From CAZYYO01 sp964650965 (GTDB lineage Bacteria; Bacillota; Clostridia; Lachnospirales; Lachnospiraceae), in contig CAZYYO010000010.1 of NCBI GenBank assembly GCA_964650965.1, positions 1-50,757 on the forward strand: DNA of 50,757 bases, in the 5' to 3' direction. The translations under genes and the position numbers were made by a program. Numbering within the stretch: position 1 is the first letter of the stretch; each line of letters starts with the position of its first letter. The notes below the pieces were generated by a model. It was not told where the DNA came from. It searched no databases and saw only the letters and a list, made by a program, of their open reading frames with translations. This document shows, piece by piece, positions 41,598 through 50,403 of this stretch.

Positions 41598-42332
41598 TTA
41601 ACCCTGCTCCTTTTTACGAATGATTCGCTCCTCTTCGAAGATATATTTAATAATATGTTCCTGACACTTTGTATCCTTAAAAATAAATTTAATCCGATGA
41701 AAATATCGACTACTTTCCTCTAGCTTTTCGCTTCGAATCACAAAACCGATCACATCAATGAATTCATTTCTTTTTTCATTTTCTAAGTTAAACTGCATCA
41801 ATAGATATTCTGCATGAATGGGGGTCTTTGTAACAAATCGTAGTCCACCACCACTGATATCTAGCATGGTGCCTTCCCCTTTTTTATTATATTTATCTGG
41901 CTTCTGAGAAAGGGCATAATGCACTTCCTTCATCGTATTTAAATCTGTAATACTGTCATCAATAACAAGATAATCCAAAGGAAGCATACAGCTTAAACGG
42001 TAATACTCTCTTCTTTGAAATTTCACAAGCGGGGTGGTAAATGCAATTTTTGCAAGGAAGAAATTATTTTCCTTATACCGTTCCTGTACAACACCGTTTG
42101 CCTTGTATAGGCCCTGGGCTGTTGTAAAAACGAATTCATATCTTAGATTCGTAGATAATAGTATGATTCGTCCACCGGAACTAGGCATATTTAACTCCAC
42201 AGTTCCATCACTGTCTACGTCAAATACGCTACTCACCAATGTAGTTAATTTATTGTCGGCTTTATCCTGCTTCACCTGTTGAAGCACACGAATATCAACC
42301 TTATCTCCCGGCATAATCTGCTCTGTTATCAT
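41598..42332 (-). CDS. PilZ-domain c-di-GMP receptor, YcgR-like
   Basis: YcgR-type proteins slow or bias the flagellar motor when they bind cyclic di-GMP. The 244-aa protein has an N-terminal YcgR-N domain (about 1-95). A PilZ domain follows with the ligand motifs QRREYYRLSC (RxxxR) near residue 110 and DISGGGLRF (D/NxSxxG) near 165. Both are intact, so binding is likely. ATG 42330-42332 has GGGAG nine bases upstream; a TTG seven codons earlier is rejected. It is placed between flhG and cheB, inside the motility operon. Confidence 0.9.
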   Translation of the reverse strand: MITEQIMPGDKVDIRVLQQVKQDKADNKLTTLVSSVFDVDSDGTVELNMPSSGGRIILLSTNLRYEFVFTTAQGLYKANGVVQERYKENNFFLAKIAFTTPLVKFQRREYYRLSCMLPLDYLVIDDSITDLNTMKEVHYALSQKPDKYNKKGEGTMLDISGGGLRFVTKTPIHAEYLLMQFNLENEKRNEFIDVIGFVIRSEKLEESSRYFHRIKFIFKDTKCQEHIIKYIFEEERIIRKKEQG

Positions 42333-42392
42333 GCGTTTATTCTCCCTTAACAATCAATATATGCAGACACTCCTTTATCCTTCTCATGAATT

Positions 42393-43259
42393 TTATCGGA
42401 TAAAGCTGCTAAATAGCTGAGTAATTCCCCATTTGTAATGACTTTTCTCTTCTCCGTTAAGTAATTTTCCTGCAATTGCCTCAAAGGCCCGTGTAGACTT
42501 GGCATTTGGTGCACTAATGGATACCATTTTCTGGCTTCGAACTGCTTTCTCCAAGGCGGTATCTGACGGAACCATTCCTAAGAATTGAAGACTGCCATCT
42601 AAAAACTTCTCCACCACAGAATTCAGCTTCTCATACACTGCCATTCCTTCTTCATGAGAGGTGACCTTGTTTGCAACCAAATGAACATTGGTACCATTTT
42701 TAATAAACTTTGGACTTTTATACATGGCCTTCATTAAAGAATAGGAATCTGTAAGAGAACTTGGTTCCGGCGTAGAAACCAATACAACCTCCGGACTGGC
42801 CAAAACAAATTCCATCACCGTATCGGAAACACCTGCCCCTGTATCTATTATAAGAATATCTGTTAAATCATTCAAGAGGGAAATACTATGTACGAGATAA
42901 TCCACCTGCTCCTTTGACAAATTATTCAGCCCTACGATTCCGGACCCTCCGGAAATAAAGCCAATATCCATAGGTCCTCTGGAAATAATATCACGAATAC
43001 TTTTTCCGCCAAAAATCAAATCACTTAGATTATTTTCTGGAACTGTTCCAAACATAACCTCAACATTGGCAAGACCAAAGTCCGCATCCAAAATGATAAC
43101 CCGTTTTCCCATTTTGCGAAACCATATAGCAAGATTTACTGCCATATTGGATTTTCCCACACCACCTTTTCCGCTGGTAATGGTAATAACGCGGGCATTA
43201 TTTACATTTTTCTGATTTTGCTGTTTTATAACATTTCTCAGTTGTTGTGCCTGATCCAT
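42393..43259 (-). CDS. flhG: Flagellar number regulator FlhG (MinD-like ATPase, YlxH)
   Basis: FlhG controls flagellar number and placement by stimulating FlhF GTPase and binding C-ring proteins. The 288-aa protein has the activating N-terminal helix (MDQAQQLRNVI), the deviant Walker A SGKGGVGKSNMAVN, the DADFGLANVEVMFG switch, IIDTGAGVSD and a C-terminal amphipathic helix (GITQLFSSF) for membrane contact. The start overlaps none but is adjacent to the flhF stop (TAAATG), with GGAGG seven bases upstream. Confidence 0.95.
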   Translation of the reverse strand: MDQAQQLRNVIKQQNQKNVNNARVITITSGKGGVGKSNMAVNLAIWFRKMGKRVIILDADFGLANVEVMFGTVPENNLSDLIFGGKSIRDIISRGPMDIGFISGGSGIVGLNNLSKEQVDYLVHSISLLNDLTDILIIDTGAGVSDTVMEFVLASPEVVLVSTPEPSSLTDSYSLMKAMYKSPKFIKNGTNVHLVANKVTSHEEGMAVYEKLNSVVEKFLDGSLQFLGMVPSDTALEKAVRSQKMVSISAPNAKSTRAFEAIAGKLLNGEEKSHYKWGITQLFSSFIR

Positions 43260-44486
43260 TTAATGTCCTCCTAACAACTGCTTTACCATCTTTTGGGTAT
43301 CTACCACTTCAATATCATCTGGTACATTTTGTCCTGTGGTTACATAGGATAAATCACAGTCTCCATAAAGCTTCATATTTAAAATATTGCCATAAGCTGT
43401 GGTTTCGTCTAGCTTGGTAAAAATCAGATGAAATCTTGTAAATTCCTTATATACATCAATAATTTCCACTAAATCTTTTTGTTTGGTTGTTGCACTCAGA
43501 ACAAGATACACATCTCTATCGTATTTCTCATCTAACATAGCAAGAAGCTTCTTCATGTCCTCTCTCTGGCTCTGATTTCTATGAGAAAATCCAGCCGTAT
43601 CAACCAATACCAGATCATAATCTTCATATGCCTGCACTGCCGTATTAATTTCCTCAGGGGAATATACAATAGATAAAGGGGTATCTAAAATATTTGCATA
43701 GGTACGAAGCTGTTCTGCCGCTGCAATACGATAGGTATCTGCCGTAAGTAACGCAACCCGCTTACCTAATTCCAACTTATATTTTGATGCCACTTTTGCA
43801 ATGGTTGTTGTTTTTCCTACACCTGTTGGGCCAATAAAGAAAATCACCTTTGGGATATTACCACCTACCTGAATGGTTTTGGGCTGTCCCATTTTTAAAA
43901 CCATCTTCTGATAGACATTAGAAATTAAATAATCAAGATTATTATTACCGGTGTAAATCACCTTCTCCATGTCATCTAAAATCTGATTTACATACTTCTC
44001 ATCTACCTCATTATCAAGGAGTACATTGTATAGCATCTTTACAAAGGCCTGATTTTGTTTATTATCTGCCTCCTGCATAATTCCAGGCACATTGGCTGAT
44101 AATTGTTTTTCCAGTAAATCCTGAAGGGAATCTAGGCGTTGTTCAATGGCCTGTTCCTTCCCTGTTTTTTCCTTGGGTAATGGCTGTACCTCTTCCTTTT
44201 GATAAATCACATCATTGACAGCGGAAAAAGCATCCTTTAAATCCTCATCTGCCAGCGCGGTAAATCCTTCTTTTTTTGGTGGCTTGGTGATTTCTGGAAA
44301 GATAGGTGCCGCTGCCACTTCTTCAATGGCGCCCGTCACCTCATAGGTGCTTTTTTTCAGAAAGCCAAAGATACCACCGGGCTTCACTTCCTTCACATTC
44401 ATAATCACCACCTGGGGACCTAATTCTGCTTTTGCACTGGCGATTGCTTCTTCTCTTGTTTTTCCTTGAAATTTCTTAATGGTCAT
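43260..44486 (-). CDS. flhF: Flagellar SRP-type GTPase FlhF
   Basis: FlhF is a signal-recognition-particle-type GTPase that marks the site of flagellar assembly. The 408-aa protein has a variable basic N-terminal B domain with a linker (1-125), a helical N domain and the G domain. The G domain has G1 FIGPTGVGKTTTIAKV near 218, DTYRIAAAEQLRTYA, G3 LVDTAGFSHRN and G4 TKLDETTAYGN. It follows flhA by one base and precedes flhG. Confidence 0.97.
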   Translation of the reverse strand: MTIKKFQGKTREEAIASAKAELGPQVVIMNVKEVKPGGIFGFLKKSTYEVTGAIEEVAAAPIFPEITKPPKKEGFTALADEDLKDAFSAVNDVIYQKEEVQPLPKEKTGKEQAIEQRLDSLQDLLEKQLSANVPGIMQEADNKQNQAFVKMLYNVLLDNEVDEKYVNQILDDMEKVIYTGNNNLDYLISNVYQKMVLKMGQPKTIQVGGNIPKVIFFIGPTGVGKTTTIAKVASKYKLELGKRVALLTADTYRIAAAEQLRTYANILDTPLSIVYSPEEINTAVQAYEDYDLVLVDTAGFSHRNQSQREDMKKLLAMLDEKYDRDVYLVLSATTKQKDLVEIIDVYKEFTRFHLIFTKLDETTAYGNILNMKLYGDCDLSYVTTGQNVPDDIEVVDTQKMVKQLLGGH

Positions 44487-44487
44487 A

Positions 44488-46533
44488 TTATCCTGTCACC
44501 ATCCCTACTGATTGTAATTCTACATTCGATTCTATTTCGTTATATGACACTACAATAAGATCCTTGAAATAATCTTCCGTCATTTTCTTAAAATACATTC
44601 TTACAATGGGCGAAGTAACCACAATGGGTGTTTTTCCCAGATTTTCCAGTTTTTTAATTTCTTCTCCAACAGAATCCATAATGGATTTGATTCTTTCTGG
44701 ATCTAAAGTCAGATATGCCCCTTGCTCTGTTTGTTTGATAGAAGCCATAATATCCTGTTCTACCTTTGGATCTAAGGTTACCACACTGGTCACCTCATTG
44801 GGAGCAAAATATTTACCACTGATTGCCCGCTTTAATCCCTGGCGTACATACTCTGTCAACACATCCGTATCCCTGGAGGTTGCTGCATGATCCGCAAGCA
44901 CCTCAAAGATTGTAAGAAGATCTCGAATCGAAATGCCTTCCTTCAACAGATTCTGAAGTACCTTCTGAATTTCTCCAATTCCAAGAAGCTTTGGTGTCAA
45001 CTCATCTACCAACGCAGGATTAGATTCCTTCAGATTGTTAATAAGATTAACCACATCCTGTCTCGTAAGCAATTCAGAAATATGAGAACGAATAATTTCT
45101 GTTAGATGGGTTGCAATAATGGAAGGTGGGTCAACTACGGTATAGCCCAGGCTTTCTGCTCTCTCCCGCTGCCCATCGGTAATCCAGATTGCAGGCAAAT
45201 GAAACGATGGCTCAAATGTAGGAATTCCTGTAATTTCTTCCTCCACATAGCCAGGATTCATTGCCATATAGTGGTCAAAAAGGATTTCTCCTTCCGTTAC
45301 CTGGATTCCTTTGATTTTAATAATATATTGATTGGGATTTAACTGAATATTATCCCGCAAGCGAATAATTGGTACCACAGTTCCAAGTTCCAAGGCAATC
45401 TGTCTTCGAATCATTACGACTCTGTCTAGCAAATCTCCCCCTTGGTTTACATCTGCCAACGGAATAATTCCATAGCCAAATTCCAATTCAATCGGATCCA
45501 CCTGAAGAAGGGAAACAACATTCTCCGGTCTTCTGATTTCTTCTGCTTCTGATTCTTCTGCTGCAACCTCGTCTTCGATTCCTTCCTCACCAATGGTTTT
45601 TTGGATAGAACGGCCAGAAATAATAAATGCTGCACCAAAAGCAATAAATAACAATGCATTTAAAGGCGTAGTCACTCCCAGGAAGATCATAGCTGCGCCC
45701 ACAATATACAGCACCTTGGGAATTCCAAACAGCTGCTTGATTAATGCACCGCTGAAATCTGCTTCCTTGGAGCCCTTAGTAACTAAAATACCAGTAGATA
45801 GGGAAATAAGCAAAGATGGAATCTGACTGCATAATCCATCACCGATGGTAAGAAGTCCATACTGACTGATGGCATCAGAAAATCCCAAGCCCCCACGCCA
45901 TACTCCCATGACGGTTCCTCCAAGAAGGTTAATCACTGTAATAATTAAGCCTGCCGTGGCATCTCCCTTTACATACTTGGTAGCACCATCCATAGAGCCA
46001 AAGAAGCTGGCTTCACTTTGAATTTTCTCTCTTCGCTCCCTGGCCTGCTGATCGGTAATAGCTCCTGTGTTTAAGTCTGCATCAATTGCCATCTGCTTAC
46101 CGGGCATAGCATCCAGTGTGAATCTTGCTGATACCTCAGCCACACGTTCGGAACCTTTATTGATAACTACCAGCTGAACAATAATTAGAACAATGAAAAT
46201 AATGGCACCAATCACAAGATCTCCACCACCAACAAACTGTCCAAAGGTTTGAACTACATTACCAGGATCTCCACTAGAAAGAATCAGACGCGTTGAAGAT
46301 ACATTTAATGAAATACGAAAAATGGTAGTAAATAACAAAAGCGTTGGAAAATTTGACATATCCAGTACTTCTTTTACATATAAGACATCCATCAGAATAA
46401 TAAGAGCAAGAGAAATGTTCAGTGCAAGCATTACATCCAAAAGAACATTGGGAATGGGCACAATGAAAAAAACGACTGCAGCTAATAGATAGGCTGCAAC
46501 TCCAACATCTGTCTTCTTCACACTGATTTCCAT
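44488..46533 (-). CDS. flhA: Flagellar export gate protein FlhA
   Basis: FlhA is the nonameric export gate of the flagellar type III system. The 681-aa protein has about eight transmembrane helices in the first half, with the conserved cytoplasmic loop (FTLDAMPGKQMAIDADLNTG, QSEASFFGSMDGATKYVKGD). A large cytoplasmic C-terminal domain binds export substrates and chaperones. AGAAAGGAGGAGC precedes the ATG at 46531-46533. It lies 46 bases after flhB. Confidence 0.98.
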   Translation of the reverse strand: MEISVKKTDVGVAAYLLAAVVFFIVPIPNVLLDVMLALNISLALIILMDVLYVKEVLDMSNFPTLLLFTTIFRISLNVSSTRLILSSGDPGNVVQTFGQFVGGGDLVIGAIIFIVLIIVQLVVINKGSERVAEVSARFTLDAMPGKQMAIDADLNTGAITDQQARERREKIQSEASFFGSMDGATKYVKGDATAGLIITVINLLGGTVMGVWRGGLGFSDAISQYGLLTIGDGLCSQIPSLLISLSTGILVTKGSKEADFSGALIKQLFGIPKVLYIVGAAMIFLGVTTPLNALLFIAFGAAFIISGRSIQKTIGEEGIEDEVAAEESEAEEIRRPENVVSLLQVDPIELEFGYGIIPLADVNQGGDLLDRVVMIRRQIALELGTVVPIIRLRDNIQLNPNQYIIKIKGIQVTEGEILFDHYMAMNPGYVEEEITGIPTFEPSFHLPAIWITDGQRERAESLGYTVVDPPSIIATHLTEIIRSHISELLTRQDVVNLINNLKESNPALVDELTPKLLGIGEIQKVLQNLLKEGISIRDLLTIFEVLADHAATSRDTDVLTEYVRQGLKRAISGKYFAPNEVTSVVTLDPKVEQDIMASIKQTEQGAYLTLDPERIKSIMDSVGEEIKKLENLGKTPIVVTSPIVRMYFKKMTEDYFKDLIVVSYNEIESNVELQSVGMVTG

Positions 46534-46579
46534 CTTGGCTCCTCCTTTCTGTATGGATTTTTATCTACCATATCTTACC

Positions 46580-47701
46580 TTATTTATTATTATAAACCAC
46601 CGCCAGAATCTCCGCTACCGCCTGATATAATTCCGGTGGAATCTGCTGTCCAATATCAACCGTTGCATAGATTGCTCTGGCAAGAGGCTTGTTCTCCATA
46701 ATCGGCACGTTACTTTCTTTTGCAACTTCACGAATTTTTAGGGCAACGTAATCTTCTCCCTTAGCCAATACCAGTGGTGCATCATCCTCACCTGCTTTAT
46801 AACGCACGGCAACAGATAAATGGGTAGGATTTGTAATAACTACATCCGCCTTAGGTACATCTTGCATCATTCTTCTTTGAGAAGCTTCCCGCATTCTTTG
46901 CTTTTGTCTTCCCTTAATTTCAGGATCTCCTTCTGAGTTTTTATACTCATCCTTTATTTCCTGCTTGGTCATTTTCATATCTTCATTGAATTTGCGTTTT
47001 TGATAAATAAAATCTGCAATGCCAATGACCAGATAAACGATACTGATACGTAGACCCGTATCAATAATAATACCTCCCAACAGACTTAATGCCTGATTTA
47101 ATGGGATATCATATAAAAGAAATAATTTATTTGCCTCTCCCTTAATACTAGAATAAGCCACATAAAAAATAACTGCTACTTTTAAAATAGATTTCAATAA
47201 TTCAAAAATAGAATCCTTGGAAATAATTCGCTTTAGTCCATTGACTGGATTAAATTTATCGAATTTAGGCTGCAAAGGCTTGGCACTGGCTTTTAAGCCT
47301 ACCTGAAGCAGATTCGCCACAAAGGAAACAATAAATCCTACTGCCAGAAACGGAAGTGCGATTAAAAGCATTTCTAACAGTACCTGTGTAAGCAGAGCAC
47401 TTACGGTTCCTGTCTGCCCTCCCATTCCAAAATCAGTAACAACATCTGGAATCTTATTATAAAAGATAGAAAAAACTCCCAAGAATCCATTTCCAATATA
47501 GGAAAGAAAAATCTTTAAAACAAGAAACAGGGCAATCAGTTCAAAGGAAGAGGTAAGTTCCCGGCTTTTTGCAACCTTGCCATCATCTCTTGCATCCTTC
47601 AGTTTTTTTGCTGTAGCTGGCTCTGTTCGCTCGCCTCCTGGTCCATCTTTGGCGAACCACTGTAAGTTGTACGGAATCAGTAATTCATTTCTATTTTGCA
47701 A
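46580..47701 (-). CDS. flhB: Flagellar export switch protein FlhB
   Basis: FlhB switches export specificity from hook to filament after self-cleavage. The 373-aa protein has four transmembrane helices and the cytoplasmic domain with the autocleavage motif NPTH near residue 291 (VVITNPTHLSVAVRYK). The N-terminal extension of about 20 residues (NLQWFAKDGPGGERTEPAT) is typical. The start is TTG 47699-47701, two bases after the fliR stop; no in-frame ATG lies nearby. Confidence 0.97.
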   Translation of the reverse strand: MQNRNELLIPYNLQWFAKDGPGGERTEPATAKKLKDARDDGKVAKSRELTSSFELIALFLVLKIFLSYIGNGFLGVFSIFYNKIPDVVTDFGMGGQTGTVSALLTQVLLEMLLIALPFLAVGFIVSFVANLLQVGLKASAKPLQPKFDKFNPVNGLKRIISKDSIFELLKSILKVAVIFYVAYSSIKGEANKLFLLYDIPLNQALSLLGGIIIDTGLRISIVYLVIGIADFIYQKRKFNEDMKMTKQEIKDEYKNSEGDPEIKGRQKQRMREASQRRMMQDVPKADVVITNPTHLSVAVRYKAGEDDAPLVLAKGEDYVALKIREVAKESNVPIMENKPLARAIYATVDIGQQIPPELYQAVAEILAVVYNNK

Positions 47702-47702
47702 T

Positions 47703-48482
47703 TTAATACATTCCTTCTATAAATGAAACAATCATGGTCTTCATTTCTGTAAATATAAAATTAGCAATATCCGGCAGCAGGAAAATAGTAATAAGCAATA
47801 CTGCAAAGCCAACCAGGACTTTCAGCTGAATTCCTACCGAGAACATATTCATCTGAGGTGCCACTTTTGCCATAATACCCAGGATACAATTTAAAATCAT
47901 AATGCACACAAATACTGGTAGAACAATACGAAAAGCAATTACAAATAAATCTGTGCAAAATGTAACCATAGAAGCAAGAAGACTGTCCATATCAAAAACC
48001 GCTTGTCCCAAAGGGATTAAGGTAAAGGAATCGATCACTGCCCTTAATATATACTGATGCATATTCGATACAATAAGAAGCATCAATATAAAATAGTTAT
48101 ATAAATTACCAGTAATACTTACCTGTGCCCCCATGGTAGGGTCAAATTCTGTAGCCATGGATAATCCAATATCCATATCAATTACGGTTCCTGCGTATAA
48201 AATAATAGAATTACAAATATATGCTGCAAAGCCAATGAGCAAACCTGTAATTCCTTCCTTTAAAACCAATACGGTATATTCAAATATTGTTGTATATTCC
48301 ACTGTGTCTTGTGGCATATAGCTCATAATAAGAATTGCTACCAGACAGGAAAAACCAATCTTCACCCTGTTTGGTGTATTAGACATTCCAAAAAACGGAG
48401 CCACCACCATAAAGCAGGATATACGAACTAAAATCAATATAAAAGATTCAAAGGTAACCAGAGAAAAACTACTATTTATCAT
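47703..48482 (-). CDS. fliR: Flagellar export apparatus protein FliR
   Basis: FliR forms the core export pore with FliP and FliQ. The 259-aa hydrophobic protein has about six membrane segments and recognisable FliR features (RISCFMVVAPFFGMSNTP, GFAAYICNSIILYAGTVIDM, KVLVGFAVLLITIFLLPDI). It lies seven bases after fliQ and one before flhB. Confidence 0.96.
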   Translation of the reverse strand: MINSSFSLVTFESFILILVRISCFMVVAPFFGMSNTPNRVKIGFSCLVAILIMSYMPQDTVEYTTIFEYTVLVLKEGITGLLIGFAAYICNSIILYAGTVIDMDIGLSMATEFDPTMGAQVSITGNLYNYFILMLLIVSNMHQYILRAVIDSFTLIPLGQAVFDMDSLLASMVTFCTDLFVIAFRIVLPVFVCIMILNCILGIMAKVAPQMNMFSVGIQLKVLVGFAVLLITIFLLPDIANFIFTEMKTMIVSFIEGMY

Positions 48483-48489
48483 ATGCTAT

Positions 48490-48759
48490 CTATCCAATAT
48501 ACAGGCTAAAGCTAGACCAAAGCTGGGTCATGAAATCTGTAATATTTCCCAAAATCCACGAGCCAAAAACAATGATACCAACAAATACACAAACAATCTT
48601 CGGAACAAAGGTTAGGGTCTGCTCCTGAATGGATGTAACCGTCTGAAAAATACTTACAATTAAACCAACAACCAAAGAAATCAACAGCAATGGCGCACTG
48701 CAGATAATAATGTTATATATCGCATCTCTGGCAATATCTAAAACCTGTCCTTCTGTCAT
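48490..48759 (-). CDS. fliQ: Flagellar export apparatus protein FliQ
   Basis: FliQ is a small two-helix component of the export pore. The 89-aa product matches the family length and begins MTEGQVLDIARDAIYN, with VGLIVSIFQTVTSIQEQTL in the middle. ATG 48757-48759 follows GGAG by eight bases; an 11-residue longer start includes that site and is rejected. Confidence 0.97.
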   Translation of the reverse strand: MTEGQVLDIARDAIYNIIICSAPLLLISLVVGLIVSIFQTVTSIQEQTLTFVPKIVCVFVGIIVFGSWILGNITDFMTQLWSSFSLYIG

Positions 48760-48804
48760 CCTTCCCACTCCTTCTTTTTTCTGTCCTGACAAAGGGGATC
48801 ATTG

Positions 48805-49620
48805 TTAATAAAACGTTTTTACAAGGTTGCCTATCACAAGATTCCATCCGTCTGCCAATACAAACAGTAAAATCTTAAATGGTAATGAAATTGTTGTAGG
48901 CGGCAGCATCATCATACCCATAGACATAAGGACCGATGCCACAACCATATCGATAACAATAAATGGTATGTAAATTAAGAAGCCAATAATAAACGCTGTT
49001 CTTAGTTCACTTAAGATAAAACTAGGAACTAACACGGTAAAAGGAATTTCATTATAATCCTCATAGCTGGTGTCTGATATATCACAGAACAAATCCAAGT
49101 CCTTAGTTCTAGTCTGTCCATACATAAATTCACGTAATGGTTCTTCTCCCTTTTGCAACGCCTCCTCCTGGGTAATGGTCCCGGCGTTCAACGGTTGCAG
49201 TGCCTGCTCATTAATTTGAGAAAAGGTGGGCCACATAATGAAAAGTGTTAAAAACAACGCCAGGCCAATCAAAATCTGATTGGTAGGTGCTGTCTGCGTT
49301 CCAATCGCCGCTCTTACAAAATGAAGAACAATAATGATTCTTGTAAAGCTTGTCAACATAATTAATATAGACGGAGCCAACGCAATGACGGTAAGAACCA
49401 AAAGCATCTGTACGGTAGAGGACAGATTTCCCGTATCTCCATTAAAAGACAAATTAAATCCAGAACCAGTATTGGTTCCACTGGCATTTGGGGATGTTCC
49501 TGTAGCACCATATTCAGTTGCATATGCTGTATTCCCAAAGCACAGGAACAACGAAAACGTGAAAACCAGTGTAGCAAACACTACACTGAAAATACAATAA
49601 CCTTTTTTTAATTTACTCAT
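48805..49620 (-). CDS. fliP: Flagellar export apparatus protein FliP
   Basis: FliP nucleates the export pore. The 271-aa precursor has a signal peptide (about 1-35, ending near TAYA) and a short Gly/Ser/Thr/Asn-rich periplasmic-side segment. The four-helix core includes IMLTSFTRIIIVLHFVR, TQTAPTNQILIGLALFLTLF and EFMYGQTRTKDLDLF, plus the C-terminal SMGMMMLPPTTISLPFKI signature. It lies between fliO and fliQ. Confidence 0.97.
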   Translation of the reverse strand: MSKLKKGYCIFSVVFATLVFTFSLFLCFGNTAYATEYGATGTSPNASGTNTGSGFNLSFNGDTGNLSSTVQMLLVLTVIALAPSILIMLTSFTRIIIVLHFVRAAIGTQTAPTNQILIGLALFLTLFIMWPTFSQINEQALQPLNAGTITQEEALQKGEEPLREFMYGQTRTKDLDLFCDISDTSYEDYNEIPFTVLVPSFILSELRTAFIIGFLIYIPFIVIDMVVASVLMSMGMMMLPPTTISLPFKILLFVLADGWNLVIGNLVKTFY

Positions 49621-49629
49621 ATATTCTGC

Positions 49630-50001
49630 CTACTTTTTAGGTAAATGTTCTTTGAATCTGCCTAAGATTTCCTGAAAATTATCGTTCTCTTTTCCTGTCT
49701 CATTCTGGGAAGGCATCTCCAACAGCTGGTCTTTGGTTAACTGTCCTAAAACGGTTATTTCATCCTTGCCAAGTGCAATGACATAATACGTATCCTTACC
49801 AGCCTCAATAATTTGAACATATTTATTTGTTGTAATTTTTAAAGTTTCTATCACCTTCAGATTCTTGTTAAAAGAATGCTGCTTCTGATACCCTGCAATC
49901 CATTTTGTCGTGTAATAGGTTAAAGCCAAAACAATAAGGAAGCAAAACAGTACAATCATCAGTTGAAAGAAACTCTCTCCTGTGGAGCTTAATAACGTCA
50001 T
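49630..50001 (-). CDS. fliO: Flagellar biosynthesis protein FliO/FliZ
   Basis: FliO is a bitopic membrane chaperone for FliP assembly, called FliZ in Bacillus. The 123-aa protein has one transmembrane helix (about 12-34) and a cytoplasmic domain of the FliO type (LKVIETLKITTNKYVQIIEA, YYVIALGKDEITVLGQL). Sequence conservation in this family is low and the call leans on position between cheY and fliP. Confidence 0.9.
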   Translation of the reverse strand: MTLLSSTGESFFQLMIVLFCFLIVLALTYYTTKWIAGYQKQHSFNKNLKVIETLKITTNKYVQIIEAGKDTYYVIALGKDEITVLGQLTKDQLLEMPSQNETGKENDNFQEILGRFKEHLPKK

Positions 50002-50005
50002 ATGA

Positions 50006-50377
50006 TTATCCTATTACTTTTTTAACAGCTTCAATTACTCGCTCTGCCTGGAATGGTTTTACAATAAAATCTTTTGCTCCAGCCTGTATCGATTCAATAA
50101 CCATTNNNNNNNNNNCCTGCTGTCCCATAGCGGAACACATAATAACACATGCATTTGGGTCCTTTGCTTTAATTTCCTTCAATGCTTCAATACCATCCAT
50201 TTCAGGCATAGTAATATCCATCAGTACAAGATCTGGCGTACATTCCGTATATTTTTCAATTGCCTTAATACCATTTTCAGCTTCTCCAGCTACGGTATAT
50301 CCATTCTTTGTAAGGATATCCTTAATCATCATTCTCATAAATGCTGCATCGTCACAAATCAAAATACTTTTTGCCAT
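50006..50377 (-). CDS. cheY: Chemotaxis response regulator CheY (interrupted by an N gap)
   Basis: CheY-P binds FliM/FliY at the motor. The single receiver domain starts MAKSILICDDAAFMRMM, with acidic Asp9/10, phospho-acceptor Asp54 in LMDITMPEMDG, Ser in CSAMGQQ and Lys in FIVKPFQ. Ten Ns (50106-50115) fall after GQQ and are read as four unknown residues; homologues have one residue there. ATG 50375-50377 lies nine bases after AAGGAG; an ATG at 50384-50386 touches that site and is rejected. It lies between fliY and fliO as in B. subtilis. Confidence 0.95.
   Translation of the reverse strand: MAKSILICDDAAFMRMMIKDILTKNGYTVAGEAENGIKAIEKYTECTPDLVLMDITMPEMDGIEALKEIKAKDPNACVIMCSAMGQQXXXXMVIESIQAGAKDFIVKPFQAERVIEAVKKVIG
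50106..50115. other. Assembly gap (10 Ns) inside cheY
   Basis: Ten consecutive Ns interrupt the cheY coding sequence. The frame continues correctly on both sides, so this is a scaffold placeholder and not evidence of a broken gene. Confidence 0.99.
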
Positions 50378-50403
50378 TTTCTTCATCTCCTTATAATGAA
50401 AAG

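Noticed and set aside
50006..50377. cheY as a pseudogene because of unknown residues.
   Set aside because: The frame is intact on both sides of an N gap and all receiver-domain residues outside the gap are present.
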